From Tubulanus polymorphus (Eukaryota > Nemertea > Palaeonemertea > Tubulaniformes > Tubulanidae): DNA of 64,000 bases. Numbering within the stretch: the first letter of the stretch is position 1; every line of letters starts with the position of its first letter. Shown piece after piece: positions 20,501 to 31,500 of this stretch. Where the stretch lies: assembly GCF_964204645.1 (NCBI RefSeq), contig NC_134029.1, positions 7,520,001 to 7,584,000 on the forward strand. The letters are read 5' to 3'. The notes beneath the pieces were generated by a model, which was not told the origin of the DNA, did no database searches, and worked only from the letters and a program-made list of their open reading frames with translations. The translations under genes and the position numbers were made by a program.

Positions 20501-22807
20501 ATTTTCCAAGGGGTGGATGTGAAAATTAAAAGGGTGGCTGTCCCTTTAAAACCTGTTATCAGTGTTCTCCAAGAACGCTAAGTATTCTAAGCCTTGCGAA
20601 ACCAAATATGCACCAGTGATATATAATACAATAGCTTAACAATAAAAATATCCCGTTGCGAAAATTTCAATTTAGGTCGAGTGTCCTTTACCTATCGCAC
20701 ATATAAATCGCCTGCAGTACGCTGTTTGCGTAACACGTATTGCCGAGATTCACGAGCCCAGTTTTTCCGGTTTCCGATTTCTGTTCGACTGTCACTGAAA
20801 TACTGTTATCACGGGTTCGCGCTGTCCAGTGCGATAACGTCAAATTCTCTTTGATCTTAGTTAACGCAGGCTTGGGATGGTCCTAAAGACAATGAGATGT
20901 AAAGTTCGTGATCCAGTTTAGGATAAAGACGCTTTCGAAGAAGTAAATGGTAGATTTTTTTCAAAGTTTCGGGCCATACTCAAAACATTCTCAGCACATG
21001 TACAACCTGATTTCTGAAAAGTTTGTTTATTGTGTGATTAGCTCAAAAATAAAAATTCGAGACTTACCTTGATACCTTCGACAACGGGATCGTAAAGTTC
21101 CGGAAATCCAGGATGTAGATGAATCAATGTATGAGTTAGTTCTACTAGTTGCAGTAAGCATTCTTTACCCGCTTCATCGCTGTTATCTAGAAGTTTCACA
21201 ACTTCAGGGATATCGACTACGATCTATTGGTGCGCAATTAAAATATGTAGAATTCTAAATTTCGTGTTATGTAAAATGGCAGAATGTGATATGTCACGTA
21301 TGCCTACCTTATGAAAAGCTTTCGGACAATGTTGGAAGCTGAGTAATATGTGATTTAGGACAGCCATAGCGCCAACGCGAACTCCGGGGAATCGGAGCAA
21401 TGAAAATACCTGAAACAAGAGAGAAAATTGATTAGAGATACAGGGTTCCTACAGATCAGTCATTCCTGGATACAAGGAGTTTTAAAGGAGAAAATTTCGA
21501 ATTTTCAGACTTTCATATCCCAATCACTGTAGACTAAATCGGTACTGTTTATCTCAGTAAAACCGTTACTTTGATGGCGTAAGCAAATTTGTATTCCTTA
21601 CGTTAATTAAACTCAGTTTCTAATTTTGATCTAGTTCCACAGTTGTGAGTTAAAGAGATAACTCATGATTTAAAATAAGTTCATTTTCAACGATTTAACT
21701 ATGATTCAGAACTGAGGAACTGGGCTCAGTTTTATAGACTGGTATCAACTTCAAGCCAGGGGTTAACTCAATTGAAAATGAATTGAGTTAGCCCCCGGGT
21801 TAAAGTTGATACCAGGCTATAAAGCTGGCCCCTGGAGCCTTTATTTAGACAAAAGTAAGGAACAGAAAACTCGGGTTAAGTACCTGTTCGACTTTGACCA
21901 GAGTGACATCCATTAAAATACGAAATCTCTTAATACTAGCTAGGCCTTTCATGTACGCCAATAACCACAAATGTACGTTCGTCGCCGTTAACCACCGCAA
22001 CCAGTCCATCATACGCAGCAACGCCACTTTCAAATTCAAATCTTTCTTATCGCCTTGGTTCAGAACGGCTTTGATCGAATCGCCGATCATCGAAACGGGA
22101 ATATTTTGCACGACGGACGCCAACGCGACCGACGGGTCGTCCTCGTCGGTCGAAATGATCTTGAAGATCACCTGCAACGACTGCAACAACGCCTCGAATC
22201 CGGTCCGATTCCAGACGAAGCCGAGAAACTTCGAGATGTCGTCGACTGACACGAAAAACTGGCCCGGATCGCCGTCGGTGACCGCGCTCAACTCGCTCAG
22301 ATTGCGTATGACGGCGATGCAGAAGCGGCCGGCGAAATCGCCCTTCGGTATACACTGCGGATACTCCTTCAACAACTCGCAGAACCGATGCAACGTCTCG
22401 AGGCAACGATTCTCGCGGATGTACCCGATCGACTTCGCTTCGACGATCGTCTCTAGCCGGCCGGTCGGTCGCTCCGACTCGGCGAGCAGTTTCAAACTCT
22501 CCGACAGCACGTGTATCGCGCCGACGCCGTTTTTGTTTTTCTCGTCGAGCAACTTGATCAACGTTCCGTTCGAGAAGTATTCCTCGAACGTCTTCATGTT
22601 GTTTTTCGCCCAGTTCAGGTAAACGCGATGCGTGCTATCCGACAGGCTGCCGCTCGTTACAATGTGTTCGACACACGCGTCCAACGTTCCTTTGATTATG
22701 TCGTCCGTCTGCGGCAACGACGCAGCCTTCTCGATTTTCTCGATGAATATTTTCTTCACCGTCACCGGTTTGTCGGATAGTAGAATTCCAGTCAGAATTT
22801 TATCCAT
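17513..22807 (-). CDS. USP38: Ubiquitin-specific protease of the USP35/USP38 type, 7 coding exons
   Basis: Coding exons in order: 22807-21884, 21409-21308, 21223-21068, 20882-20692, 20210-20117, 19478-18405 and 17680-17513, with all phases consistent (902 aa). The N-terminal half is the HEAT/ARM-like region of this pair (MDKIL start, PSVALASVVQNIPVSMI, NHILLSFQHCPKAFH). The catalytic domain has the Cys box GLVNLGNTCYANS (Cys at about residue 444), the QQDCSEYL motif, two CxxC pairs (CKSC, CENC), the His box SSESGHYYCYARH (about residue 732) and WYLFNDSRV. The C-terminus EQERTRKRRES...GPRFVC matches the EQE...GRLVF tail of USP35/38. It should be an active cysteine deubiquitinase. Vertebrates have both USP35 and USP38, and this looks like the single pre-duplication form, so the symbol is approximate. 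It is shorter than human USP38 (1042 aa) because of shorter inserts. The ATG exon starts with an acceptor at about 22813, so a 5'UTR exon lies upstream. Confidence 0.94.
17953..18219. repeat. Long palindrome around foldback A copy 5 (in the last USP35/38 intron)
   Basis: Foldback A (18037-18136) forms the centre. The flanks on both sides are also mirror copies (left GGCTGAAAAATCCTATACC, right GGTATAGGATTTTTCAGCC; left TGTTAATACTACAAAATCAC, right GTGATTTTGTAGTATTAACA). The arms are about 120 bp with few mismatches. Confidence 0.8.
20258..20580. mobile_element. MITE-like family J, copy 1 (USP35/38 intron)
   Basis: It is about 320 bp and shares with 33669-33991 the blocks AAAGGGACTGTATTCAT, GCTGCTGAAGTAGC and GGTAGGGGCARCAGATATT. 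The ends are short imperfect inverted repeats (CAGWGTTCTYC / GAACRCTA). Confidence 0.65.
21441..21602. mobile_element. hAT-like MITE family H, partial copy 3 (reverse orientation)
   Basis: It starts CAGGGTTCCTACAGATCAGTC and matches the reversed right half of copy 1 (CATTCCTAGATATAAGGAG; GTTTATCTCAGTAAA). The other end is not seen. It ends 31 nt from exon 2 of the USP35/38-type gene. Confidence 0.65.
21631..21725. repeat. Foldback repeat family B, copy 2
   Basis: CTAGTTCCACAGTTGTGAGTT at the left (first 20 bases shown in part) pairs with CAGAACTGAGGAACTGGG at the right. It directly abuts foldback A copy 6. Confidence 0.65.
21723..21834. repeat. Foldback repeat family A, copy 6
   Basis: Left TCAGTTTTATAGACTGGTAT, right ATACCAGGCTATAAAGCTGG. 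The inner palindrome runs through TTGAGTTAGCCCCCGGGTT. It lies 50 bp from the 3' edge of the first coding exon of the USP35/38-type gene. Confidence 0.75.
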
Positions 22808-22813
22808 TTTGAG

Positions 22814-24425
22814 CTGAAACGACGAAAAAGATTTGAAAAAATCAAAATTGGTCGATTCATCAGGCCCTGTTAGGAAATTGAATCTGATTCAGCTTAGCTT
22901 AATCCGATATGATGGTGCAAACCGACGAGGATTAGTTACTCTGATGATTAGAAATCGCACAGATACAATTAAGGTGTACCTTTATTGTTTAAAACTTAAC
23001 ATCAAAGATGTCCATAATTGAACAGCTGAATAATGGTGACTACTAATCACCTAATTAAGAAGACTTGAGCCAGTTGCTGTATACACTTACATCGTATAGA
23101 CATTTATGTCACTTGACAAATCATACCAGCACAAACCACACTTTGAAAATGAGAATGACCACAAAAATAAACTAGAACATTTTTGGATGACCAAGGTCCT
23201 GAGTTGTCCAGGAAAAACCCTTAAACAACCCGAATTTCCAGGAATTCCAGGTCCTGAAAATGATTTTTCTCAAATTCCAGGAAATCCAGGAGGTGTACGA
23301 ATCCTGTAATCATTTTTTCGTAAACGAGTCAATTTATCAGTTTAGTGTCGTCATTCTAAAAGAAAATTGGTGTAGTGGACGCGGTAACCAAATCATTGAC
23401 AAATGATGGTCTGCGATGTATTTATTCCTCTTTGGTTGGATTGAGCGTACAAAGTCATATCACTAGTAAGTGTCATATAAAATAAAAGTTTTAGATTGAA
23501 AAACGAAGTTTGTTAGTAGTGTTTTGTGATGTGGCCGTGTGTGGAGTCAGCAGACATTATCTTTTTTAAACGTAGCCTAATTAGTAGCGAGACGATTTTT
23601 CACGGATTTATTGCAGAATAACCACTCATAACCCAGATACACTATCATTAACCCCAGGAACCGAATTCCAAGCCAATCGGCGAGTGCCTGTGACCGGTCA
23701 TCCTTATTACCGAGATGATGTATTTTACCGAGATGAACCGAGATCAGCCGAGATGAAATTAAATATAACATATTTATTTATTCCATATCGATTTTAACCA
23801 TTGAAATCATATCATATCAGTAATAAATGCCTGCTGGGTTCATATTTTACATATTTTGTCGGATATTTTTTGGAAAAATAACTTTTAACTTTACCGAGAT
23901 GAGATCGTCGATCAATCAAATTCAATGAAATTTTATTGCTAACCGAGTTTACGTTTTTGAAGTCAAAATTTTTTTAAATAAAAAAATATGTAAAATATGA
24001 CTCTAGGAGGTATTTATTATTGATATAACATGATTTCAAGTGTTAAAATCGATAAGGAATAAATAAATATGTTATATTTAATTTCATCTCGGTTCATCTC
24101 GGTAAAATACATCATCTCGGTAATAAGGATGACCCCCTGTGACTGTGTGGATCACCGAGCAAGTTTAGTTGATTTCATAAATCGGTTAACTAAACTGTGT
24201 CCAAGTTGATTTACTGGATTACTGACGCAAATCAGATCACTATACCAAAAAGTGCTGTAAAACTGTAACTTGAATCGATTTACAAAGATCCAGCTTCGTA
24301 AAAAACGCCTATTGCACTAATAATTCATCTAAATCAAAATTAGGTCAGGTCATAACGCCGCGTACTCGAGAAACTGAATTGACAGGGGAACTTTCGCCGA
24401 CTGGAGATCGACGCTAAGTTACGCC
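22814..24425. other. Region upstream of the USP35/38 ATG exon
   Basis: It should contain an untranslated first exon and the promoter of the USP35/38-type gene, because the ATG exon is preceded by a good acceptor. I cannot place that exon. Most of the 3' half is a large foldback element (23696-24134). Around 23160-23310 is a stretch rich in CCAGG/CCAGGAATTCC that looks like another decayed repeat. Confidence 0.4.
23696..24134. mobile_element. Large foldback element, about 439 bp
   Basis: The left arm GGTCATCCTTATTACCGAGA matches the right arm TCTCGGTAATAAGGATGACC exactly. The arms extend more than 90 bp with repeated CCGAGATGA units (CTCGGTTCATCTCGG at right) and AAATATAACATATTTATT. The central part holds further CCGAGATGA/ATCGAT blocks. 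No ORF. Confidence 0.8.
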
Positions 24426-24704
24426 ATGTTGAGCGGACAACCCGAAATTACGGATACCATAGCGGGCGCGACTCTAAATACGTTTACTTACGCTACTTTC
24501 GCTCGTTTCAAAGCGTTACCATCCGGCGAAATGCTGTTAATTAATCCGACTAAACGGCACCAACCGAACTGCATGGAAAAATTAAGAGTAAGGTCACCGA
24601 GTCGCAGTAGACTTGAACCGCCGCACCACGCCCACTCGCCATCAATTCACCCGCTGAAACGTCGATTCCCATTGAAAAGCAAACATTCCTTGTGCGTTTC
24701 ATAA
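24426..24704 (+). CDS. Unidentified 92-aa ORF or first exon
   Basis: An open frame with coding-like composition starts MLSGQPEITDTIAGATLNTF and runs through ARFKALPSGEMLLINPTKRH. A good donor GTAAGG at 24592 follows the codons for EKLR, so the gene may continue by splicing. If unspliced, the frame runs on in an Arg/Ser/Pro/His-rich tail to TAA at 24704. Splicing to the ANKRD50 acceptor at 25551 would meet a stop ten codons on, so it would then act as an upstream ORF. I do not recognise it, and no AATAAA follows closely. Confidence 0.4.
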   Translation: MLSGQPEITDTIAGATLNTFTYATFARFKALPSGEMLLINPTKRHQPNCMEKLRVRSPSRSRLEPPHHAHSPSIHPLKRRFPLKSKHSLCVS

Positions 24705-24949
24705 TCTCCATGAAATAGTATAAATATTCGGGTATAGCCACATTATAAAAAGAAAGAACAACAATACCAAGTTTTATTCATAGCCTACACGATTTATTTA
24801 GATTTCGCCCTTTCGCGTCCCACCTTTTGGACTATGACGCCATCTATAGCTTTCGCAGAAAACTAGCAAATTTACCGTCCCCATTCATTATTTCGTAGGT
24901 GTCAGTCAGGGCTTCATATCGGCCAATGAGCGTCGGTCTGACGTCATGT

Positions 24950-25096
24950 CGCCGCCCACAAACACAACCCGAGCACTCTTTGTAGGGGTAGACGTGCCGA
25001 AGCTGTAGAGAAGGCATTTGGCAGCGGTTAATGCTTGTAATTCGAGCGTTTATCGGCGTCCAGAATCCCGCTGCAGGATGCGGTTGCATCGATAAG
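24950..25096 (+). other. ANKRD50: Probable 5'UTR exon of ANKRD50
   Basis: A moderately CpG-rich stretch ends GATAAG with the donor GTAAGC at 25097. The next acceptor on this strand (TTTTTTCAAATTTTTCAG ending 25551) begins the exon that carries the ANKRD50 start codon. The 5' limit is a guess. Confidence 0.45.
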
Positions 25097-25599
25097 GTAA
25101 GCATGTACTCAATTATATGATAGTCTTCCGTCGATATTTGAATTTGACAGGATGCGTTAGTTAGTGGTATTTAGATGATTTTTTCACTGTCTCTTCTTGC
25201 TTCTTTGCTCCCGTGTGTAGTGTACTGTGTAGCTTGTAGGCAGAATGTTTAAGGTCTATGTGGCACTAAATTCTGAAAATTACCATTCAATGTCAAGGTC
25301 ATTAATGGGGCAATGGCTGCTGATGTTGTTGGTTGGTAGTGTCCACTTAATCAATGGGTATTGGGTAGTGTTCCACTTCCAGCTGAAAAAGGCGGACAAA
25401 CGGCATGAAATGGAATGTCAGTTATCTCCTGTTGACAAGCTACAAAAACCGAAGTTTGCCCGTGCTGTATCGTAGTAGGCCTAATTAGGCCAGGAAGCAC
25501 CCCGGGTTTCCTTCCCAAATGTCAATTTGTTTTTTTTTTCAAATTTTTCAGCATTTCCCCGATATAAAACGGAACCGTTAATCAACCGACCGATTCAAA

Positions 25600-28500
25600 A
25601 TGACCGAAAGCCTGCTAATGGGAAAACGCTTCTTCTGTCGCGAGTGGGCGTTTAGTAAAATAAACCATTGTTTAGAAAATCGCCACACCGCCAAAACATG
25701 CGGCGCGTTGATCATGGGCGGACCGGGCTGCGGAAAGACCGCCCTCTGTTGCGAATTAGTATCGCCGACGACGACGCAAAGTCGACAAAATTCGCTGCGA
25801 AAACGATTGTTGGCGTACCACTTTTGTCAGGCACACGACATCGAAACATTGTCGATCTGTAATTTCATTCACGGGATCGTCGACCAGCTGAAATTGTCGT
25901 CGCTGATCGACGGCTACGCGGAGAAACTCGACGATCCGCTCGTGCAGGCGGCGTTGGAGCCCCGCGAATGCGAACTGAATCCGGACGAGGCGTTCAAAAA
26001 AGCCGTTCTGTTGCCGTTGATGTCGATTTCGCCGCCGCCGCAAACTCTATTCGCACTCGTCGACTCGATCGACGAGTCGTACTTACAGTCCTTCAACGAA
26101 CGTAAAACGGGCAGTCGCACGATCGCCGAACTGCTCGCCAATCATCACCCGTTGTTTCCGCAGTGGTTGCTGATCGTTTGTTCGGCGCGAAAACAGAGTA
26201 AATCCGTCACGCGTCTGTTCACCGGATTTCGCAAGATCAGCCTCGACGATTTGCGCAAGTCGCACGTCGTCAAAGACGTGCAGCAGTACATTCTTTGTCG
26301 GCTCGACCAAGAGGAAGAGCTGCGACAGCACCTGAGCCGCGACACGGCCGAAATGCTGAACCAGCTTCACATCAAAAGCAACGGCTGCTTCTTGTATTTG
26401 GAAAAGGTGCTGGACGGCGTCGCCAACAATTTCATCATGCTGCGCGAGATCAAAGAAATCCCCGGAACGTTGAACGGACTGTATTTGTGGTTGTGTCAGC
26501 GTTTGTTCATTCGCAAACAATTCGCGAAGATCCACTCGATGTTGAACGCCGTGCTGGCCGCGCGTCGGCCGCTCGCGATCGACGAACTGTACCGCGTCGC
26601 GTGGACGCGCAACGCGCTGTTGACGCGCGACGAATTTCGCAAACGGCTGACGTTGATGTCGAAGATTCTGATCGACGGGCCGAACGACACGAAGATCCTG
26701 TTCCACCACAGTTTCGCTGAGTGGCTTCTAGACGTTAAGCACTGCACGCAGAAGTACCTATGCAACGCGGCCGAAGGTCACGGTATGTTGGCGATGGCTT
26801 TAACACTGTCGGGTAGTCGCCTAAAACCACACGAGGTGCAAGACTTGGCTCTGCATCTGTCGAAGAGCATCCTCCAGCCGCCGATCTATAGTTACCACTA
26901 CGCGTACTGGATGATACTTGCCGGTGTCAACGTCGAGGACAGTTTGAGTTTAACGATGCCCCGCGAGCAACGTATTCGTAAGCTTCTGCTCGACGCCGGA
27001 GCGCGTCCTCCGACGGAGGACAGCGCCCAGTCGAATACGACGTCCGGCGCCGACAAGGAAGACCCATTACTCGGATTACTCGACGACGAAGGCGAGATCG
27101 ACGCCGTCGACGGAAATGGACGGACATTGTTGGCGAACGCGGCGTATCAAGGAAATAGCGAGTTGGTCGTTTTGCTGCTCGCTCGCGGCGCCGATACAGA
27201 GGTGACCGATAAATCCGGGCAGACCGCTTTGAATCTGGCCGCTCGACAAGGACACGTGGAAATAGTTTCGAAATTGTTAAAAAGCGGGGCGTGCGTCGAC
27301 CATACAGACGCGGACGGCTGGACGGCGTTGAGATCGGCGGCCTGGGGCGGACATACGGAAGTTGTCGGATTGTTATTAGAAGCCGGCGCCGAGGTGGACC
27401 ACGCCGATAGCGACCAGCGAACGGCGTTGAGAGCCGCCGCGTGGGGCGGACACGACGAAATCGTCAGAAAGTTACTAACGCATGGGGCGGACGTGAATAA
27501 AATCGACAACGAAGGTCGCACGGCTTTAATCGCCGCTGCGTACATGGGCCATTCGGAAATCGTCGATCACCTGTTGGCGCACGGAGCGAATATAAACCAC
27601 CAGGACTGCGATGGTCGCACTGCCCTATCGGTCGCCGCGTTGTGCATACCCGCTAGTCAAGGTCACTCGGGCGTCGTCAGTCTGTTGTTGGATCGCGGAG
27701 CCGAGGTCGACCACCGCGATAAGGACGGCATGACCCCGTTGTTGGTCGCCGCGTACGAAGGTCACCAGGAAGTGTGCGAGTTGTTGTTGGAGAACGACGC
27801 CGACGCCGATCACTGCGATAACCAGGGTCGTACGCCGCTGTTGGCGGCCGCGTCGATGGGCCATGCGTCCGTCGTTAACTTGCTGTTGATTTGGGGCGCG
27901 GCTATCGACACGATCGATTCCGAGGGACGTACCGTTCTGTGCATCGCCGCCGCGCAGGGTAACGTCGACGTAGTGCGCCACCTATTAGACCGTGGATTAG
28001 ACGAAATGCACAGAGATAACGGCGGCCTGACGCCTTTGCATTTAGCCGCATTCGAAGGGCATAGGGAGGTGAGTTTACATTTACATCTTCTTACTACAGG
28101 GTACCTACGACTCTTTGATTCCTTAAAAACTCCTTCAAAACGGAAAGGGCCTTTAGGGCTTTGAAACTCCTTTAATTTGAACAAAATGTCAGAAATTCAG
28201 AAAATAGGCAATTAGAAATGTTTGTCTAGTTTCTGGTTGTGCAGTCAGTAGACCCCTAAATAAATGCAGTTGGGGGCCTGAATATTTTTTTTACTAAGCG
28301 GTTACCAAATTAGAAACCAGGGTAAGGTAGTGTATAGGATAAGAATTTGCTTACAAAACCACCGAGAGATAAACAGTAGCGATTAAGGAGTTTATAACGT
28401 AATTGGAATATGAAAGTGATGTAGACGCTTCCTTGAAATTTTCTCCTTTAGAGCTCGTTGAAAACTCGTTTTATCCAGGATCAACTGACATCCTAACGGG

Positions 28501-31500
28501 ACCCTGATCTACGTTTTAGACGGGATCGGAAAATTCCTGAATGCTGACATTCAATAAGCTAGGTAGTAATGATGGAGAGGCATCACTTGAACCAAGTGCA
28601 GCGCATGGTAATGCAACCCGTATAGTACTGTACTTCTTGTATTTATACTTGGGATTTTGAGCTGGTGTTATGTAAATCTGTTGATCTGGAACAGTTTCCG
28701 ATTCGAGCTGCCGTGTTGAAATAGCTGCAATAACACGGGCAATTAATCAGTTGAATCATGGACTCTAAAATTCGTTTTAGAGTCCATGGTTGAATATATA
28801 CTCTCTGAACATTCGTTTTCGCAGAAACATTCGTTAATTCTTCCGGCTATGGGTTAACTCATAACTGAGTTTTGTTGTTTTCGCGACAAAAGCAAAAGCG
28901 AGAAATTCCCTACATGGATTAAAGCGATTATTCAGGTCAATGAAGATAGTTTACGGTGGTGGAGAAGAATTTCTGTCGTATTTTACCTGTAGGCAATTGA
29001 TACCGGGGTCACCGGGTTACCACTACATGGTTTCGGATTTATTTTTGTGCCATTTTTCATTCGGCCTCTAGTTGTAGTAGTAAAGTCGTCGACATATTTG
29101 TCCCAGTGAATTGCCTCATGACCTCTAGGGGTAAAGTCTTCAACATATTTGTCCCAATGATTTGCCTCGTGGCCTCTAGTAGTAAAAGTCTTTGAAATAT
29201 TTTGTCCCAGTGAACTGCCTCGTGGTCCCTAGTAGTAGTAGTAAAGTCTTCAACATATTTGTCCCGGTGAATGGCCTCGTTTGCATTAACAACCAAGGTC
29301 AAAGATAATTAGGTTCTGCGCACGACATTAATTACGATGGTTACTACACCAGTGGTTTCCAGTATATATCCGGCGGGAATATTTATCATTTCTCCCTCGG
29401 TTTGCGAATATCGATTCGCGTTCTCAAAATTCCCATTTTCAACGTGATCGAGAAAGTTGCCATATATAAATACTGTCGAATTAATTGCCGACTAAGCCGA
29501 CAAGGATGTCATTTTGTTAGGTTGTTGCACGCGTGCGCTGCCGAACGCGGCGTAGTCAGTCAGTCCAGTCTTATGAATAATTCCGCGCAGATTATTATTC
29601 GTTATCGTCGTTGCAGTCGTTTCAGTATCGGCGGATTGATGATGTTTTCGGTCTAATCCTTCGACGATCGTTCATTACGTCTGCACGACTGACCGGACGA
29701 GACCGGTTTCTTTTCGCGTGCGGCTACGACATCTCTAGCAGTAGACGGATCGTTATCGTCTGGAGAGAAAAAAAAAACTTCTGTCTTTCGTGAAATTCAT
29801 GTGCGAGAAACTTACGCATGCATCGTTTGTGTAAATGCCTGTGAGCGGTTTCATTTCTGAACATCTTTCTAGAAATGTTTTTTTTAATCTTAAAATTGGC
29901 ATTGTCCCTGTTATTCATTTGATTAGTAAGATTTCGATTGATTTGTTTTGATTTGGTGTCGCTTACAAACCTACCACACCTGCCGGGAGCGAAATAGGGG
30001 TTTTGATTTTGAAATCGAAAATCAAAGAGTACAGATATATATAGTTGTGTGATCAGCAGTTGAATTTTACATAATTTAATGTTTAAATCAAAGTACTTTA
30101 TTGGAAATTTCAGTTCCGGTTCATATGTCTTGCAACTAGCCTGTACCGGTAAGCAACAAAATGGGTAACCTCAAGTTACTGTGGCAATAGAGCGATGTTT
30201 ATGTTGATATTTCTTCCCTGATGACTTCTGCATCTTATTTCATTAAAATTCAAATTTTTTATAAATAATTTCCCGTTATATAATATGTGCCTATGAAGAA
30301 AAGTTGAGCTAAAGCTTAGGTCGAGTTGCATCGAATACGTTAATCTTCGAAAGAAGAAGAAATCGTATATTTTATTTCGAAATGAACAAATATCACAGCA
30401 CTCTCCGTTGCGAATGGTGAAAGTACACCACCCAGGCATTCCGTAATCTAAGCCTATATTAAAAGTTCAGCGTTTCTCACTGAGAGTTCATTTCACACGT
30501 ATTCAACGCCGAATATTTTTAAAAATGTGAAAATGTTCGTGCCGAGTCCGGATTTACGTATAAACGGTTGTACATATTTTTGATGAATTATTCATTTCAC
30601 ACCGGGGTCGTTTCTAAAGCCATAAAAAAATTTGTAGCCGTTTAGAATGCATTCTTCGCACATATTTTATGCGCAATTATCGCCAGTGAAAATACAAAGC
30701 AAATAGGTTTACGTTTTATGGGTGTCGTGAAATTAGTAACTATATCTGGAATTTGTTCATTTTCAAAAACGCACTCTTTCATTCCGTGAAAGACGTTCCC
30801 TTTATTCGCGGAATTCTCGTAGTCGCCGCAGAATACAACTTTATCAGGCGACGCGACTTTGATTCACTCGTGAAACGAATTCTACGACGGCGAAATGCCA
30901 ACCGCCGATAAAAATCGTCATCGACGTGTGTCTGGTTATCTGTCTGATCGAAGTGGCTCACTCGAGTTTCGCTCGCGATAAATTTCACGGCTTATTTTAC
31001 TTAGGGCAAAAATGATAAGACTCCTTCATTTCTATTGATTGATACATGTCGTCGTTACAGCTATTATTGTAAGCGGAAAATCGGATGTAAAAACACTTGA
31101 ACTTTATTTCCTGGTGGCCAATCCTGTTGAAATGATAAACCATGAGTGTTTACTTAGTTTATCCTTTTATTGCAGGTTTTCCATTTTATAGGAAAATTGA
31201 ATAAAAATCTTGGAATATTTTTAATATTTTCCAGGTATTTTTAAGTTATAGGTTTGATTATTTTTAAGGCTGTTTTTATTGTAGAATACATGTTGAATGA
31301 GTAAATGCTTTTACTGCCAGTATTATGCCATTTAAGGAATGTTAAAATCTGGGTTAATTACTAAATTTCCTGAGGCTAGCAGTTCCTGTAAAGATGTAGG
31401 ATATATTCAAATATTTTTATCAGAAAAAAAAACTTGACTTACACAGTAGACCTATCAATTCTAACTTTTCCCATTTGTTGAAATGTATATTTTTATAAAC

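Noticed and set aside
21894-22622. 242-codon + strand open frame
   Set aside because: Antisense shadow of the USP35/38 N-terminal exon, whose product matches the family and splices in phase.
26083-26709. 208-codon open frame on the - strand
   Set aside because: It lies fully antisense to the ANKRD50 first coding exon. CpG-rich codons there leave several frames open, and no family match is seen.
27147-28184. Several - strand frames across the ankyrin array
   Set aside because: They repeat with the ankyrin codon pattern on the opposite strand, so they are not genes.
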